Below are positions 24,949 to 35,295 of a stretch of DNA of 64,000 nt, piece by piece. Made by a program: the position numbers and the translations under genes. Under the pieces are notes generated by a model. It was not told the origin of the DNA, did no database searches, and saw only the letters and a list, made by a program, of their open reading frames with translations. Numbering within the stretch: position 1 is the first letter of the stretch; each line of letters opens with the position of its first letter. The stretch comes from Carposina sasakii (Eukaryota; Arthropoda; Insecta; Lepidoptera; Carposinidae). The stretch covers positions 496,001 to 560,000 of the forward strand of contig CP053153.1 in the NCBI GenBank assembly GCA_014607495.2, read 5' to 3'.

Positions 24949-26178
24949 GGACTAAAAGGATAAGTAAATGCATATCGAATATTATTCATCATGTCTTCAT
25001 CAATGTAAATTCTATTTCTGCTCCTATTTTGAAAACTGTATAATACAGCAAATCACTTATGAAGTCCATTATCACTTGTCAATGCGCATGTATAACGAGG
25101 CGTCTCGTGTCGCAGTCAAACGTCGAACCTGGCTGCATCCAAAACGTCCAGGTGGATGCAAAAAGCAAATCCTAAATTACCAATTCCGATGAAGCTTTTC
25201 AAATAATGGAATACCATCAGAGCGAGATATTTCCGTAACTGCAAATAAAATATTTTGAAATTCTAATATATTTCGTTATTGAATTAGTGCAGCTAGATGC
25301 TATTAATTTAGATGCGAAAAGCGATTTTCCTGGTATATTGTGATTTTGTTCGTTTACACATAAATTACGTTGACTGAGGACAGAAATAGTATCTAACGTC
25401 CATGTTCATATCAATTTTAATTATATTAGTAAATTATTAATATCCTAGCAAGAAGAACTATAAGCGCCAGTGATTCCTACTAACCATATTAGGTGTTCCT
25501 AATAGCCTCTTAACACCCTTTGCCATATCTACTCAATTAATTGCAACAATTCAAAGTGCAGTGCTAATAGGCCCCTATATCTTCATCAAGCAGAGTAGGG
25601 TTAAAGTCGAATGCTCCATAAACGGAATGGAATAGTTAACCCTGCGGCGGTCTTCACACTCAGTTTAATTTAGTTAACAGTTTCGTTGCGCCCCGAGCAA
25701 GGGAAGGGTTGAATAGTGATGGGACACTGTCGATAGTCGAGATCGATGAGCGATAAGTTCAGTTAGGCCACTTGAGTACGTACTTGATAGTACAATAGCG
25801 ATTGTATTAAGTGTTTGTTGCGAAGGGATCTGTGAGAATTATGAGATGAGGTGATAGGCTGGATTGGACCTTGGATTAAATGTTAGATTTCAAAATATTT
25901 TATAATTATTATTTTTAGAGGAGATTATAAAGAAATAAATAACACGTTTACTACTATTTAAATGTAATTTGATTGTGTAGATAATCTTAAAAGAAATGGT
26001 GTTTTAAAAATGATCACCTTAAAATGGGTTTAATGCTAACATTTAAACATTATTAAATTGTTATGACTTCGTTACTATAGAACTTTCTACTTATATTAAC
26101 AACAGCAAAGTGGCAACAAAGTGAAAAATTTCGATAAGTGATAATAGCACCCAGTACCGACAATACGTTGTAGGTTTT
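24949..26178. other. Non-genic stretch
   Basis: No gene recognised. A GC-richer run at 25640-25770 contains three CGAT words in close order (about 25730-25756). Confidence 0.45.
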
Positions 26179-26188
26179 TACACATATA

Positions 26189-26390
26189 GTGACGATCTCC
26201 GACCGTATTTCGGCCAAGGCGACCAATCTCTACAGAGACAGGTACGCAGGAGATATTATAGTGCACAAGTGTGTGCGCAAAGACAGATGCACTCTCTATT
26301 CCGTTACTCTCATAGTCCGATGGGACAGAAAGCCGACACGACCGGAGAGAGATCAGGCAGAGGACCAACGGTTTTACGTGCTTTCCGAGG
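26189..26390 (-). mobile_element. Retroposon family C copy 1 with 10-bp target-site duplication
   Basis: Minus-strand unit containing 'GATCTCTCTCCGGTCGTGTC', 'CCGTCCCATCGGACTATG', 'TATAATATCTCCTGCGTACC' and 'GGCCGAAATACGGTCGGAG'. TACACATATA is repeated at 26179-26188 and 26391-26400, bounding a 202-bp insertion. A second copy lies at 49327-49530. The 104- and 80-codon frames over it are repeat translations, which is why both copies give similar short frames. No tRNA boxes are evident. Confidence 0.8.
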
Positions 26391-26400
26391 TACACATATA

Positions 26401-27860
26401 TCCGATTCATAAACCAGTAAAACCAACATAAATTTATTTGTTATATCGATAAAACTGTGCATCACTACGCCTTAACCAGAGTTTTCATCGCGCGAGCTAA
26501 TTTATATAGACCCGCTGCACCCTCCGCCGATATTTAAAACCTTATAATCGCATGATGAAGTGTCGCGTTTGTTGATTAATCGCGAAATTCCGCGATTCCG
26601 CCCTCATTCGCGGACTTTCATGGACTTTGGTTGTCTTTTGCGGACTTTCGTGGGCATTTTCCATCATTAACGGGACATTATGGAGGCTTAAAACATCGTT
26701 GTTGTAAACGAACCGCTCTAATTAAGAAATGAGATGGGCTTTTCACTGTTCTTTTTGGAAATTAAGACTATTGTGTATTTTGAAATGAAATAAAAACATT
26801 TTTCTTTACTGCTTACTTTGAAAGATTTATTAATGAAGATAATAATTGATATGTAACTATCTATATATATTTTGAGAGTTATCTTTAAGACGTATCTATA
26901 TGAGGTAAAGAAGCCATATCCAAATGAAAGTAAACAATAGTACGAATTGAAGTAGGTTACCATTTTTTATTTCCGATCTTACCTTATTGACAGGCATTGG
27001 CTAAAATCACAATAAAAATATTTGTGTATTTTTATTTTTAGTCTTCAAAGATGTATGTTATTTTCCATAACAAAGCTGATGTACCTAGATATTTTCTAAA
27101 CACCTTGAGGCAGTGATTGCGGTACAAATTCGGTGTGTTTGTGCGATTGCCTTTAATGACGGGTGTGGAGTACTATCACTGTACGCCTCTACAGCAAAGG
27201 TATGGCAGGATTGTATTTATATAGAGCTGTTCATACACTGTTTTTTAGGATTTCCTTAGACACGTGCAAAGTGTTAAATTTAACAAACTGTTATTACAGA
27301 GACATGTTTTTAGAGCCTGTGAAACTACAAGAATTGTAGTTTGGGATTTTTTTTTACACGTAAACAAGTACAAGTTTATATTATGAAGAAATGATGGAAC
27401 TTATATATGTAGAAAATCTCGTAACTACCTACTAATGAATCTCAACTCTAAATTATTTATGTATTTATGAGGTGGTGAACATATTATTTTGCAGTAGGTA
27501 GGTAATACTAGCCATTTTTGCGACTAGAGAAAAAAATCTATTTTTCTCAGAGAAAACGTTATTTTCCACTATGAATGCTAATCTATAACCTTACAAAATA
27601 TTTTCTTTCCTTTTTTTTCTTTCTTTCAAAACATCCAAATAAGTATCCACTCTCTACACATACCGTATGCAAGTAATTCAGTATAATTAGGCGCAGCGCA
27701 TAATTATAACATCGGATGAAGGCGTCAATAAATCGTCGATAGATCCGCCGTGGGCGCACGCGGGCGGGACTGGCAGGGCAGACGGGCGGAACGAGGGCAG
27801 AAATTTACTCAAAGTTAACCACTACTTATGCAATAACTCTACTACAATCATTCTAGCTTC
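26401..27860. other. Non-genic stretch with CpG-rich pocket
   Basis: 26465-26690 is CpG-rich and contains GCGGACTTTC-like words three times (about 26610-26652); it may be conserved regulatory DNA. Another GC pocket lies at 27740-27805. No supported gene. Confidence 0.45.
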
Positions 27861-27863
27861 ATG

Positions 27864-28641
27864 ATAACAAAAAAGTATAAAATAAAAAGAAAATATAATA
27901 TTAAAAAAATCCAAAAACCCGACTGCTTAAAAAATAATCAAATAATGTACTTAATAAAAAAAAACTGAAAAGAAAAAAACGAGCACTTAGATGTCCGGTG
28001 GTCTAGAATTCCATAATATTATTTATTATATGGAATTCATAATATTGAAGAACATATATAATTTATGTTCTATATACATATATATTTTATGTTCTTCAAT
28101 AAATGAAATTGTATTAGGCGTTACAATTCGGAAGTTCAAACATTCACTATGGGTGCGCCCACCACCGGGTCCTACACTCTCCACTAATTAAGGTATATAA
28201 TTAGTGGTTTACTAATTTACTAATTTCTATAATCCTGAGGATGCCACGATTGTTGGCGAAACATATGTAGATTATTAATCTAGTTTTTGATTTCGGAATA
28301 GCGCAATGTATTGTCTTGCATGCTAGGTGCTCGGGTCTGGTTTCTCGTGGCGATTGTAGTTAGTGCAAGTGCCTGTTTTCGCAGTTATGAGTTATCAGAT
28401 CCGAGGGTCAGTGGAGGGTGTAGGGCCCGGTGGTGGGCGCACCCATAGTGAATGTTCTTCAATAGTATTAATTCCATAATAATATTATAGAATTCTAGAC
28501 CACCGGACATCTTAAGTGCTTGTTTTTTTCTTTTCGGTTTTTTTTTATTATGTACATTATTTTATTTGGTTCTTTTTTAAGCAGTCAGGCTTTTGGATTT
28601 TTTAAATTATATTTTCTTTTTATTTTATACTTTTTTGTTAT
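27864..28641. mobile_element. Large foldback element with two nested pairs of inverted arms
   Basis: Outer arms 27864-28020 and 28481-28641 are inverted copies over about 155 bp with few differences. Inner arms 28141-28185 and 28410-28454 are inverted copies over about 45 bp ('CACTATGGGTGCGCCCACCA' side). The inner-arm block also occurs alone at 48689-48739, and its left-side flank at 50658-50699. A transcript would form a long double-stranded hairpin. There is no coding frame; target duplication is not clear. Confidence 0.8.
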
Positions 28642-28644
28642 GAG

Positions 28645-29808
28645 TACCTAGCTACTAATAGATACGCTTCAAGAAACATGCTCAACATGCTCGGCAGCAA
28701 AAAGTTTTCGTCTTGCTGCTGTCTAAAAACTTATATGTGAGAATGGTTGTTACGCAACTTTCAATCGATGTAGATCCTAAACGGTTAGACGAATCGAAAA
28801 ATGTTGAGAGAAACCTTTAAATACCTATTCAACGATTTTTTTTTCATTTTCACAAAATGGCGTCCAGTAGTCGCCATATTGGATTTTCACTATCGTCATG
28901 TCTTTAGTGACACTCGCCGGACTAAGAGGAATCGATTGATGTATGATTCATAAAAATCGGCCGAGGCGTTTGGTCTGTGTAGTGCTTCAAAGGAACATAC
29001 ATACATAGGCTGTTAAACACAATACCACTCCTTTGCGTCACGCAGTCGGGTAAAAAGTGCGAGATTTAGAAGGATGTCAAAACATGAAGGACAAAGTAGC
29101 GGCTGTTTTACTACCCGCTCGTCTGCGCTTCCGCCGAAACTTGCGCAGTTCTGCGGCATATCGCCAATCCTATAATTTGTAGGAAATAGGCTGACGTTGC
29201 CAAACAGCCGATCGGCAGTCGGTATTAGTCACTATGTAAAACACACTTCTTTAAACCGGCGGAAAAAAGCGTAAACTTACGAAACACCAACAAAAATTTC
29301 ACTGTCACATAGATTACAGCGACACTGTTACGTCATCAGTCAGTTTGTCACAAGCTTCTTATACAAGCTTTTTCTGATTTCGCGAAAGAAAGCAGTAACT
29401 CAAGAATCTTATACTCGAAACTGAACTATCAATTAGATAATAGCGACACTGCAACAAGGTTAGAAAAGCTTGTCACCAGTCGAACTGACAGCAACGATTA
29501 GTACGAAGGGCGGCAGCTTGTCGCGGTTTTAATAAGTTTGCATTCATTAATTTGTAACTTCTAAGGTTCTATATTTGTCAAATAGACCCTGGGCTGGAAC
29601 CATGTAGGTGTAAGTGAAAAGTAGCTTAATAGATAGTTACCTAGGATTAACTAGTCAAATGATTTTTAAAAAATGTGTGTATTAACAAAATTGGATCTCT
29701 CTTAAAACACTCCTAAACACCATTTGAGCCAAAAATGTATGTAAAGTTTATTCACTGTTGCTTGATTGAATTCACTTTTTTTTTAACCCGCACAGATAAG
29801 TTTTCTTC
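28645..29808. other. Non-genic stretch, probably part of a further decayed repeat
   Basis: 28650-29055 has phrases typical of lepidopteran interspersed repeats ('AAAAATCGGCCGAGGCG', 'CACGCAGTCGGGTAAAAAG') but no clear ends. A GC-richer run lies at 29095-29165. Confidence 0.4.
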
Positions 29809-29820
29809 GTGTTTACCTCT

Positions 29821-29997
29821 TCTTCTTCTTCAGCCTATTGCAGTCCACTGCTGGATGTAGACCTCCCCTAGGGCACGCCACAAGGCTACTGCCAGAGGTG
29901 GGGTTTTGCCTATTGTCACCACGCTGGGCAGGCGGGTTAGTGACCGCAGTGTGATTTTCAGACTATGTTGTCAGTACGGGAGGCGCTGCTGCCCACT
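29821..29997 (-). mobile_element. Retroposon family B copy 4 with 12-bp target-site duplication
   Basis: Minus-strand, 5'-truncated copy with a (GAA)n tail read as TCTTCTTCTTCTTC at the left. GTGTTTACCTCT occurs at 29809-29820 and 29998-30009. This is the cleanest duplication for the family and fixes its 3' end at the trinucleotide tail. Confidence 0.85.
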
Positions 29998-30009
29998 GTG
30001 TTTACCTCT

Positions 30010-31480
30010 GAAACAATAATTCTTCAGCAATTCGTACGTAAGTAACGTACGAGTACGTTGCGTACTCAGAAAAAAATCTAGGTTTAAAATTTTTAGTTTA
30101 AGTCACTTTTTAATGATAAACTTGGCTTATACTATTTAGCATACACTATAATGCGATTCCGCTTTATGAACCGGCGCAAAATATTGACGAATAAAGTATC
30201 ATTGTTTGGCGAGAGCGTCCAAAAGTCAACAGGGTTCTGTACAATGCCAGTTATTGTACAAATTTCACGCTCGCACTAGAGGGTTTAGAGTAGTGCGATG
30301 AACTGGTTATGATACTTTGGAAAATAAGGTAGTTTTCAAAACAAATTAATCTTTTTTTATCACATAGTTCAATTATTGAATATTATACTCGTATTTAAAG
30401 ATAAAGAAATGCATATACAATTAGTAACATACATGTATATTGTCATTCTCCTGTTCTAAAATTGTATTAGTTACAGTGCTTTATATTTAGATAATATGTT
30501 AAAATATCATTACACTTTACATTTCCACAAAATATGAGTTGGTATATAATCAGTTTTTTTTTATGTGCAAGCACAACTCGGTGTGTATTAAAAATCACAT
30601 GAACAAAGAGCCATCAGCATATACGCAATCAGTGCAATCGCTATCAAATATTATCAAGATTTAATACAGCCGTTTATCTTGATATGGTGACAGACAGAGC
30701 ACAGTTACATTTATTTCTTTTGCGTGAAGTCTTGACAGTAAATGGCACAGTTATTTTACAGGTATTTTACTCGTATTAGCATAGATTGATGTCACAATTT
30801 CAAACAACGATCAAGACTACACCCACCCTCTACACCAGCATCCCTATGCGACCGCAGATCGCGGTGCTAGGAAGGGTTGCATCACGGCATACCCCACGTG
30901 TTTCGACACGCTTGTCCCTTTACCTACACCCCTTCATAATTGCACCGTAGCCTAAAAAACTTCCTAACATTTTCTTTGCACACTGGAGTGTAGAAAACTT
31001 TTTAGTGTGTATTTCAGTGTGCTATGGCTAAAGTCACCCTTTCATGAAAGTAATTCATATTTCCAACAATAGAGATGCGTAACTAGTTCGGCAGTGTAAA
31101 CAAATTGTTCTATTCTTGCAGTTTTTTGTTGCAAGCCATTTTGTTTTATTGTTTTGTGTGATGTTCTATTGTTATTGGATTTTGTATCAATCCGGTAATT
31201 TTTATACAACCTGCAGTATTTTAAATGTGATATGCCTATTTCTCATATCAAAAACTTGTTATTTCTCATTCCATATTAAAACCAAGTCATTTACCTACTA
31301 AGTTTTATAATGGTACCTAAAAAATTATATCCAAATCTAGACGTAATGGAAGTTTTAGCGATCTATGTATGATCCAAAGTCTAGTACTTTGGGTTCTTTC
31401 CGTTCTTTGTTTCGTCAGTCGTTAAGTCAAAATTTTATAATTAATAATATAAAGATTATTTTCTTCTTTTATAACCGTGC
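30010..31480. other. Non-genic stretch
   Basis: No supported gene. 30800-30945 is GC-richer and free of recognisable coding; the remainder is AT-rich. Confidence 0.45.
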
Positions 31481-31484
31481 TTTG

Positions 31485-31600
31485 TTATATACCTTCCTAA
31501 TATTAAAAGGTACATAAAAAGATTAAAAAGGCTGACAAATCAAACATTTAAAATCAACATCCTACGCGTTTCTCCCAGCGTCGTCGCATCGTCAGCGAAG
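31485..31600 (-). repeat. Probable interspersed repeat fragment
   Basis: The minus-strand text 'GACGACGCTGGGAGAAACGC' and the AT-rich tail with 'TTTGATTTGTCAGCC' resemble interspersed lepidopteran sequence from memory. No second copy is present in this window, so the call is weak. Confidence 0.3.
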
Positions 31601-31602
31601 CA

Positions 31603-31851
31603 TCAACTCAAGTGACGTTTTCCAAAATCGCTGAGTTCAACAAATTTAACCAACCTATCTACATCGGAAAATGTGCTTTCTTGCTCTATGTTACAATGGT
31701 TAGAATATGCAGGGGTATGTTTGTCGAGTAAGTTTGCACACTCGAGTTTGCTCATATCTCCGGAGGGCGTTTCTACTGGAATATGTCTAATGAATGAGTT
31801 CGGATAACTTCGCTTCACTTCCGCGCACTTGGTTGACTTCTTGAAGGTACT
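31603..31851 (-). other. Unrecognised open frame with protein-like composition
   Basis: An 83-codon open frame on the minus strand, bounded by TGA at 31852-31854. Residue composition is balanced (Cys, His, Asp, Lys spread evenly) and less AT-driven than other short frames; it includes 'PVETPSGDMSKLECANLL'. I know no family for it. It has no strong splice acceptor or start context. It could be an exon or a transposon fragment. Confidence 0.2.
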
Positions 31852-32647
31852 TCAATTTGAAACTAGTTCTTCAAACTTTTCCCTTATTATGTTTTGTCAT
31901 GTATTCTGTATTAATAGGATTTTGATGAACTAAAAACTGCTTACGGGGCACCAAGGAGGGTTATCTTTTAAAGAAATTAAATGTTTACTGAGTTACTAGG
32001 AAAAAGTTTTATATCAGCGTAACAACTAACAAGGTATATAAACAATTTAAAAAGTAAATAGTTTATTTTTTTGTAAAAAATACAGAAAAAACAAATATGT
32101 TAATGTCAAAGCGTCGTAGTAAACATTACGACATAACATCTTAGCAAAATATCATTAAGTACAATATTAAATAAGTCCTTATGAAATGACACTCCTCATT
32201 TGATCTCCATCGCTACTGGGTAAAATTCTAGAGATTGCTTTAAAGCATTAAATTTCCTTCCGTCAAACGTTTTAATAGTACAAGCAAAGACAATTATAAT
32301 TGTCTTTGGTACAAGTAACATTTCAATTGTACTTTTCCGGATCTGCCATGAAAAGTAAGTAACGGTGACAAAGTATCTCACAGTTTTGGTACAAATCGTC
32401 ACAAGCTCAAACTAACACATGTTCCACTGATTACATATTAATCCGTCAATTTTAAAAGGCGATTGGAAACAGCGATATTGGCTAAGGGCACCTTTAAGGG
32501 TAGGGGTGGCTAGGGGGTGCAAACGCGCCATATGTGGTCAATTCCAGCCACGATCGCAGCCGATGCGGTAAATAGGTTTAATCCTCCACATTATGGCTTG
32601 AATGACGAAGTTAAAAGTTTCACTTCTATTGTTATTATGGTTTTGCT

Positions 32648-32835
32648 GATGCGGGGCTTCACTGGAATGGATATAGCAGCTTTTCCAACTATGTCGAAAG
32701 AGTCAACTATGGATTTCAAGGACGTATTCTCATGCGATGAGCTAGCAACATGTCACTGGGCTAGACGTAGCTCTAGGATTGTTTTTTGTAGTTCTGTAGT
32801 TCTAGCTACCCCATTTTGGGAGTACAGCCGTATGT
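32648..32835 (-). repeat. Repeat family A copy 11, near full length
   Basis: From 'GATGCGGGGCTTCACTGGAA' to 'CTAGCTACCCCATTTTGGGA' and 'ACAGCCGTATGTAC'. The 146-codon frame 32517-32957 reads through it and is spurious. Confidence 0.7.
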
Positions 32836-32849
32836 ACCTCGTGTGTATG

Positions 32850-32873
32850 TGTATATATATATATATATATATT
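32850..32873. repeat. (TA)n microsatellite
   Basis: About ten uninterrupted TA units directly after the family-A end, followed by 'CGCCTTTATCCCTTACGGGG', a phrase typical of another interspersed repeat. Confidence 0.9.
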
Positions 32874-32986
32874 ATCACGCCTTTATCCCTTACGGGGTCG
32901 GCAGAGCACCAAGGGTCGATAGAACCACATGGTGCCACTTCTAACCAATGTATGTGAATAATGACAGTTTATGGTAAGCAAGCCAA

Positions 32987-33249
32987 GGGGGCAATTCTTG
33001 AAAATTTTTGAGCCGAAACTAACGAACCGTTAACGAAACGCGGTGCGAAGCGGTACTTACCGCTTGAGTAATAAGGTATATTTTAGCACGCATCGGTCGC
33101 GTATATGATAGAATAAAAACAAATATCTGTCTCGTGCTGAAATGTGTCTAATTACGTCACCATTAAGTATTTATTGCTTTGGTCTGAGCGTCTACAACGG
33201 TTGCGTTTCGGCTTCGTTCCGACTCGAGACTTTTCAAGAATTGCCCCCC
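32987..33249. mobile_element. MITE with GGGGGCAATTCTTGAAAA inverted ends
   Basis: Left end 32987-33004 and right end 33231-33249 are inverted copies over 18 bp. A second inner pair (CGAACCGTTAACGAAACGC side against GCGTTTCGGCTTCGTTCCG side) extends the symmetry. The ~262-bp unit is non-coding; no target duplication was recognised. Confidence 0.7.
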
Positions 33250-35185
33250 AGGACGACTTTGATGGTTACTAAACTAGCTAGCTAGATCGATCTTACTAGA
33301 TGACATAATGTATATTAGACTCGCCTATTATAAGCATATGCCAAAGTTAAACAAATATAAGTCATTATGAAATTCAAATCCATCCAATCATTTTATTCCT
33401 TAAATATTTATCTTATACGATCACCATCATTGAATAAAGGTACCTATTGTGGCTTATTCTGTAGCAGACGGAATCATGGGTGGCCGCCAGTAAATAATAC
33501 CCAATATTATATTAACCAATCAAAACGCTTTAATATACAAGAACAATAGACATGAACCGTCCGCAATCACGGAACCCTAACGAGTAAACTAATTACAAGG
33601 GCGAAGGAAACAATAAGCAGAAGGGTTCCGTACCACATTTGTGTCAATACAGAACCCTATATTGTCGGCAAATTTAATTAGACAGGGTATTGACGGAGCG
33701 CGGTTATAATGTAACATCTCGGGGTTTATTGTGACTTTAATATCCCGTTTGTGGTTTAAACTTTTGTGGTTTAAACGTTTGTGGTTTAAACTTTAATAAA
33801 TACTTTGTATATACTATAATTATATATTATGTTGATGCGCGCATCTTCGTCGTCTTTGGCTGCAAATTATTGCCTAAAGTTTCATCAAAATATGTTTGAT
33901 AGTTTTTGCGTGAGAGAGAAAAAATTCAAACATCTGAACATTTTCAAACCATACTGACATTTATTAATGCGAAAGTAAGTTTGTTTGTTACCTCTTCACA
34001 TTTTATTTATACAAACATTCTTCTTGAAATTTCATATAATAGTTGGCATTACGGAGAAGGACACAAGGCTACATTCTGAAGTCCTTGCGGATGAGGTCGC
34101 GGGCAACTGCCGGTCTCTCATAAACTAGTATTTATTTCTTAAAACCTCCTGAATACTCGTACGGAGATGGGATGTTACAGATTAATGTATAGTAACCATA
34201 CTTACACAAAATTGTGCAAACCAACCCTTCTAGTAGGTTTGTGGTTACCATGTATACAGTCAACCTGCGAGTGTACCCAAAGACATAAATTTGTTTAGAA
34301 ATAACCGTGAAAGGTGTCATTTGCGGTGAGGTCTCCTGTATTGAAGGTATGGTGGAAGTATACAGTTGTTTGTTTTGCGGTTTGTTCAAGTTATGTTGTG
34401 GTTAACATAAATGTTAAGGAACGTAAAAGTAATTGTAGCTACTAGCTTTTAGAATGCCTTGCTTTTTTTTATTAAACAAAAAATACCAAAATTTTATAGA
34501 CAGAAAAAGAATACAGGGATAGATTGAGCGCATAATTTGTAGATAACTTATGTATCTACTGTGTTATGTAAGAAAACTTTTATGATTCTTGGAATTACGT
34601 TATTTACAGTTGTGTGATTCGTATACTGTAAAACCCCATTTTACACCAGACAGGTACCTAATACTTGATTTTATTTTATCTACGTGATCCGACAGAAAGA
34701 AACATACCATCACATTAAAAAATCCGAAGAATAAATTGTTAATGCAAAGGTTTTATCATGACAATAGCAAATTACCTACTAGGTATATCCAGGTATATCT
34801 AGCTAATTTTATAGACTCTATTCAGTTGGAATAACAGTCCGTTCGCTAATATTAAACAAAGAACATTGTAAAATGTGGTATCGAAACAAACCCTCGGCGA
34901 CCCTTGCCGTCACTCACAACTGTTGCTCCGCGCGACAACACACTTTTAATATCGTTTGCACCACCCATTGTGGTGCTGTGGTTTTCTTTAGATTTATTAA
35001 TGAAAAATCGAATTACGGGCACACTATGGTAGGTATATATTGCGCTAGTAGTGTTTGGAATGGACTGATGGTAATTTGGTAGGTCGCCGATCGGTTCTTG
35101 TGAATATGAAATGAGAAAATTAAAGAAATAACGAAAGGAAATAGTGCAACTAAAAACTGATTATTTGAATCTTTTATTCCTATAC
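33250..35185. other. Non-genic stretch with Helitron-like remnant
   Basis: 33958-34110 keeps 'TTAATGCGAAAGTAAGTTTG', 'TTACCTCTTCACATTTTATT' and 'GAGGTCGCGGGCAACTGCC', matching the layout of the Helitron-like element at 5134 but decayed. 33755-33800 holds three GTGGTTTAAAC-type direct repeats. No gene. Confidence 0.45.
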
Positions 35186-35295
35186 TAATGCGGGGCTTCA
35201 CTAGAATATATCACCTCTGCATCTTCTGTAAGAATCGACTAAGGAACTCAGAGGCGTTCTCTCAGGCTATAAGGTTATCGTGGCTGCACATTCTC
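35186..35295 (-). repeat. Repeat family A fragment 10
   Basis: 'ATGCGGGGCTTCACTAGAAT', 'AATCGACTAAGGAACTCAG' and 'CGTTCTCTCAGGC' give the 3' half on the minus strand. Confidence 0.65.

Noticed and set aside
26096..26431. 104- and 80-codon frames; similar peptide at 49321-49475
   Set aside because: The shared peptide is a translation of retroposon family C, not a conserved protein.
32517..32957. 146-codon plus-strand frame
   Set aside because: Reads through a minus-strand family-A repeat and a (TA)n microsatellite.
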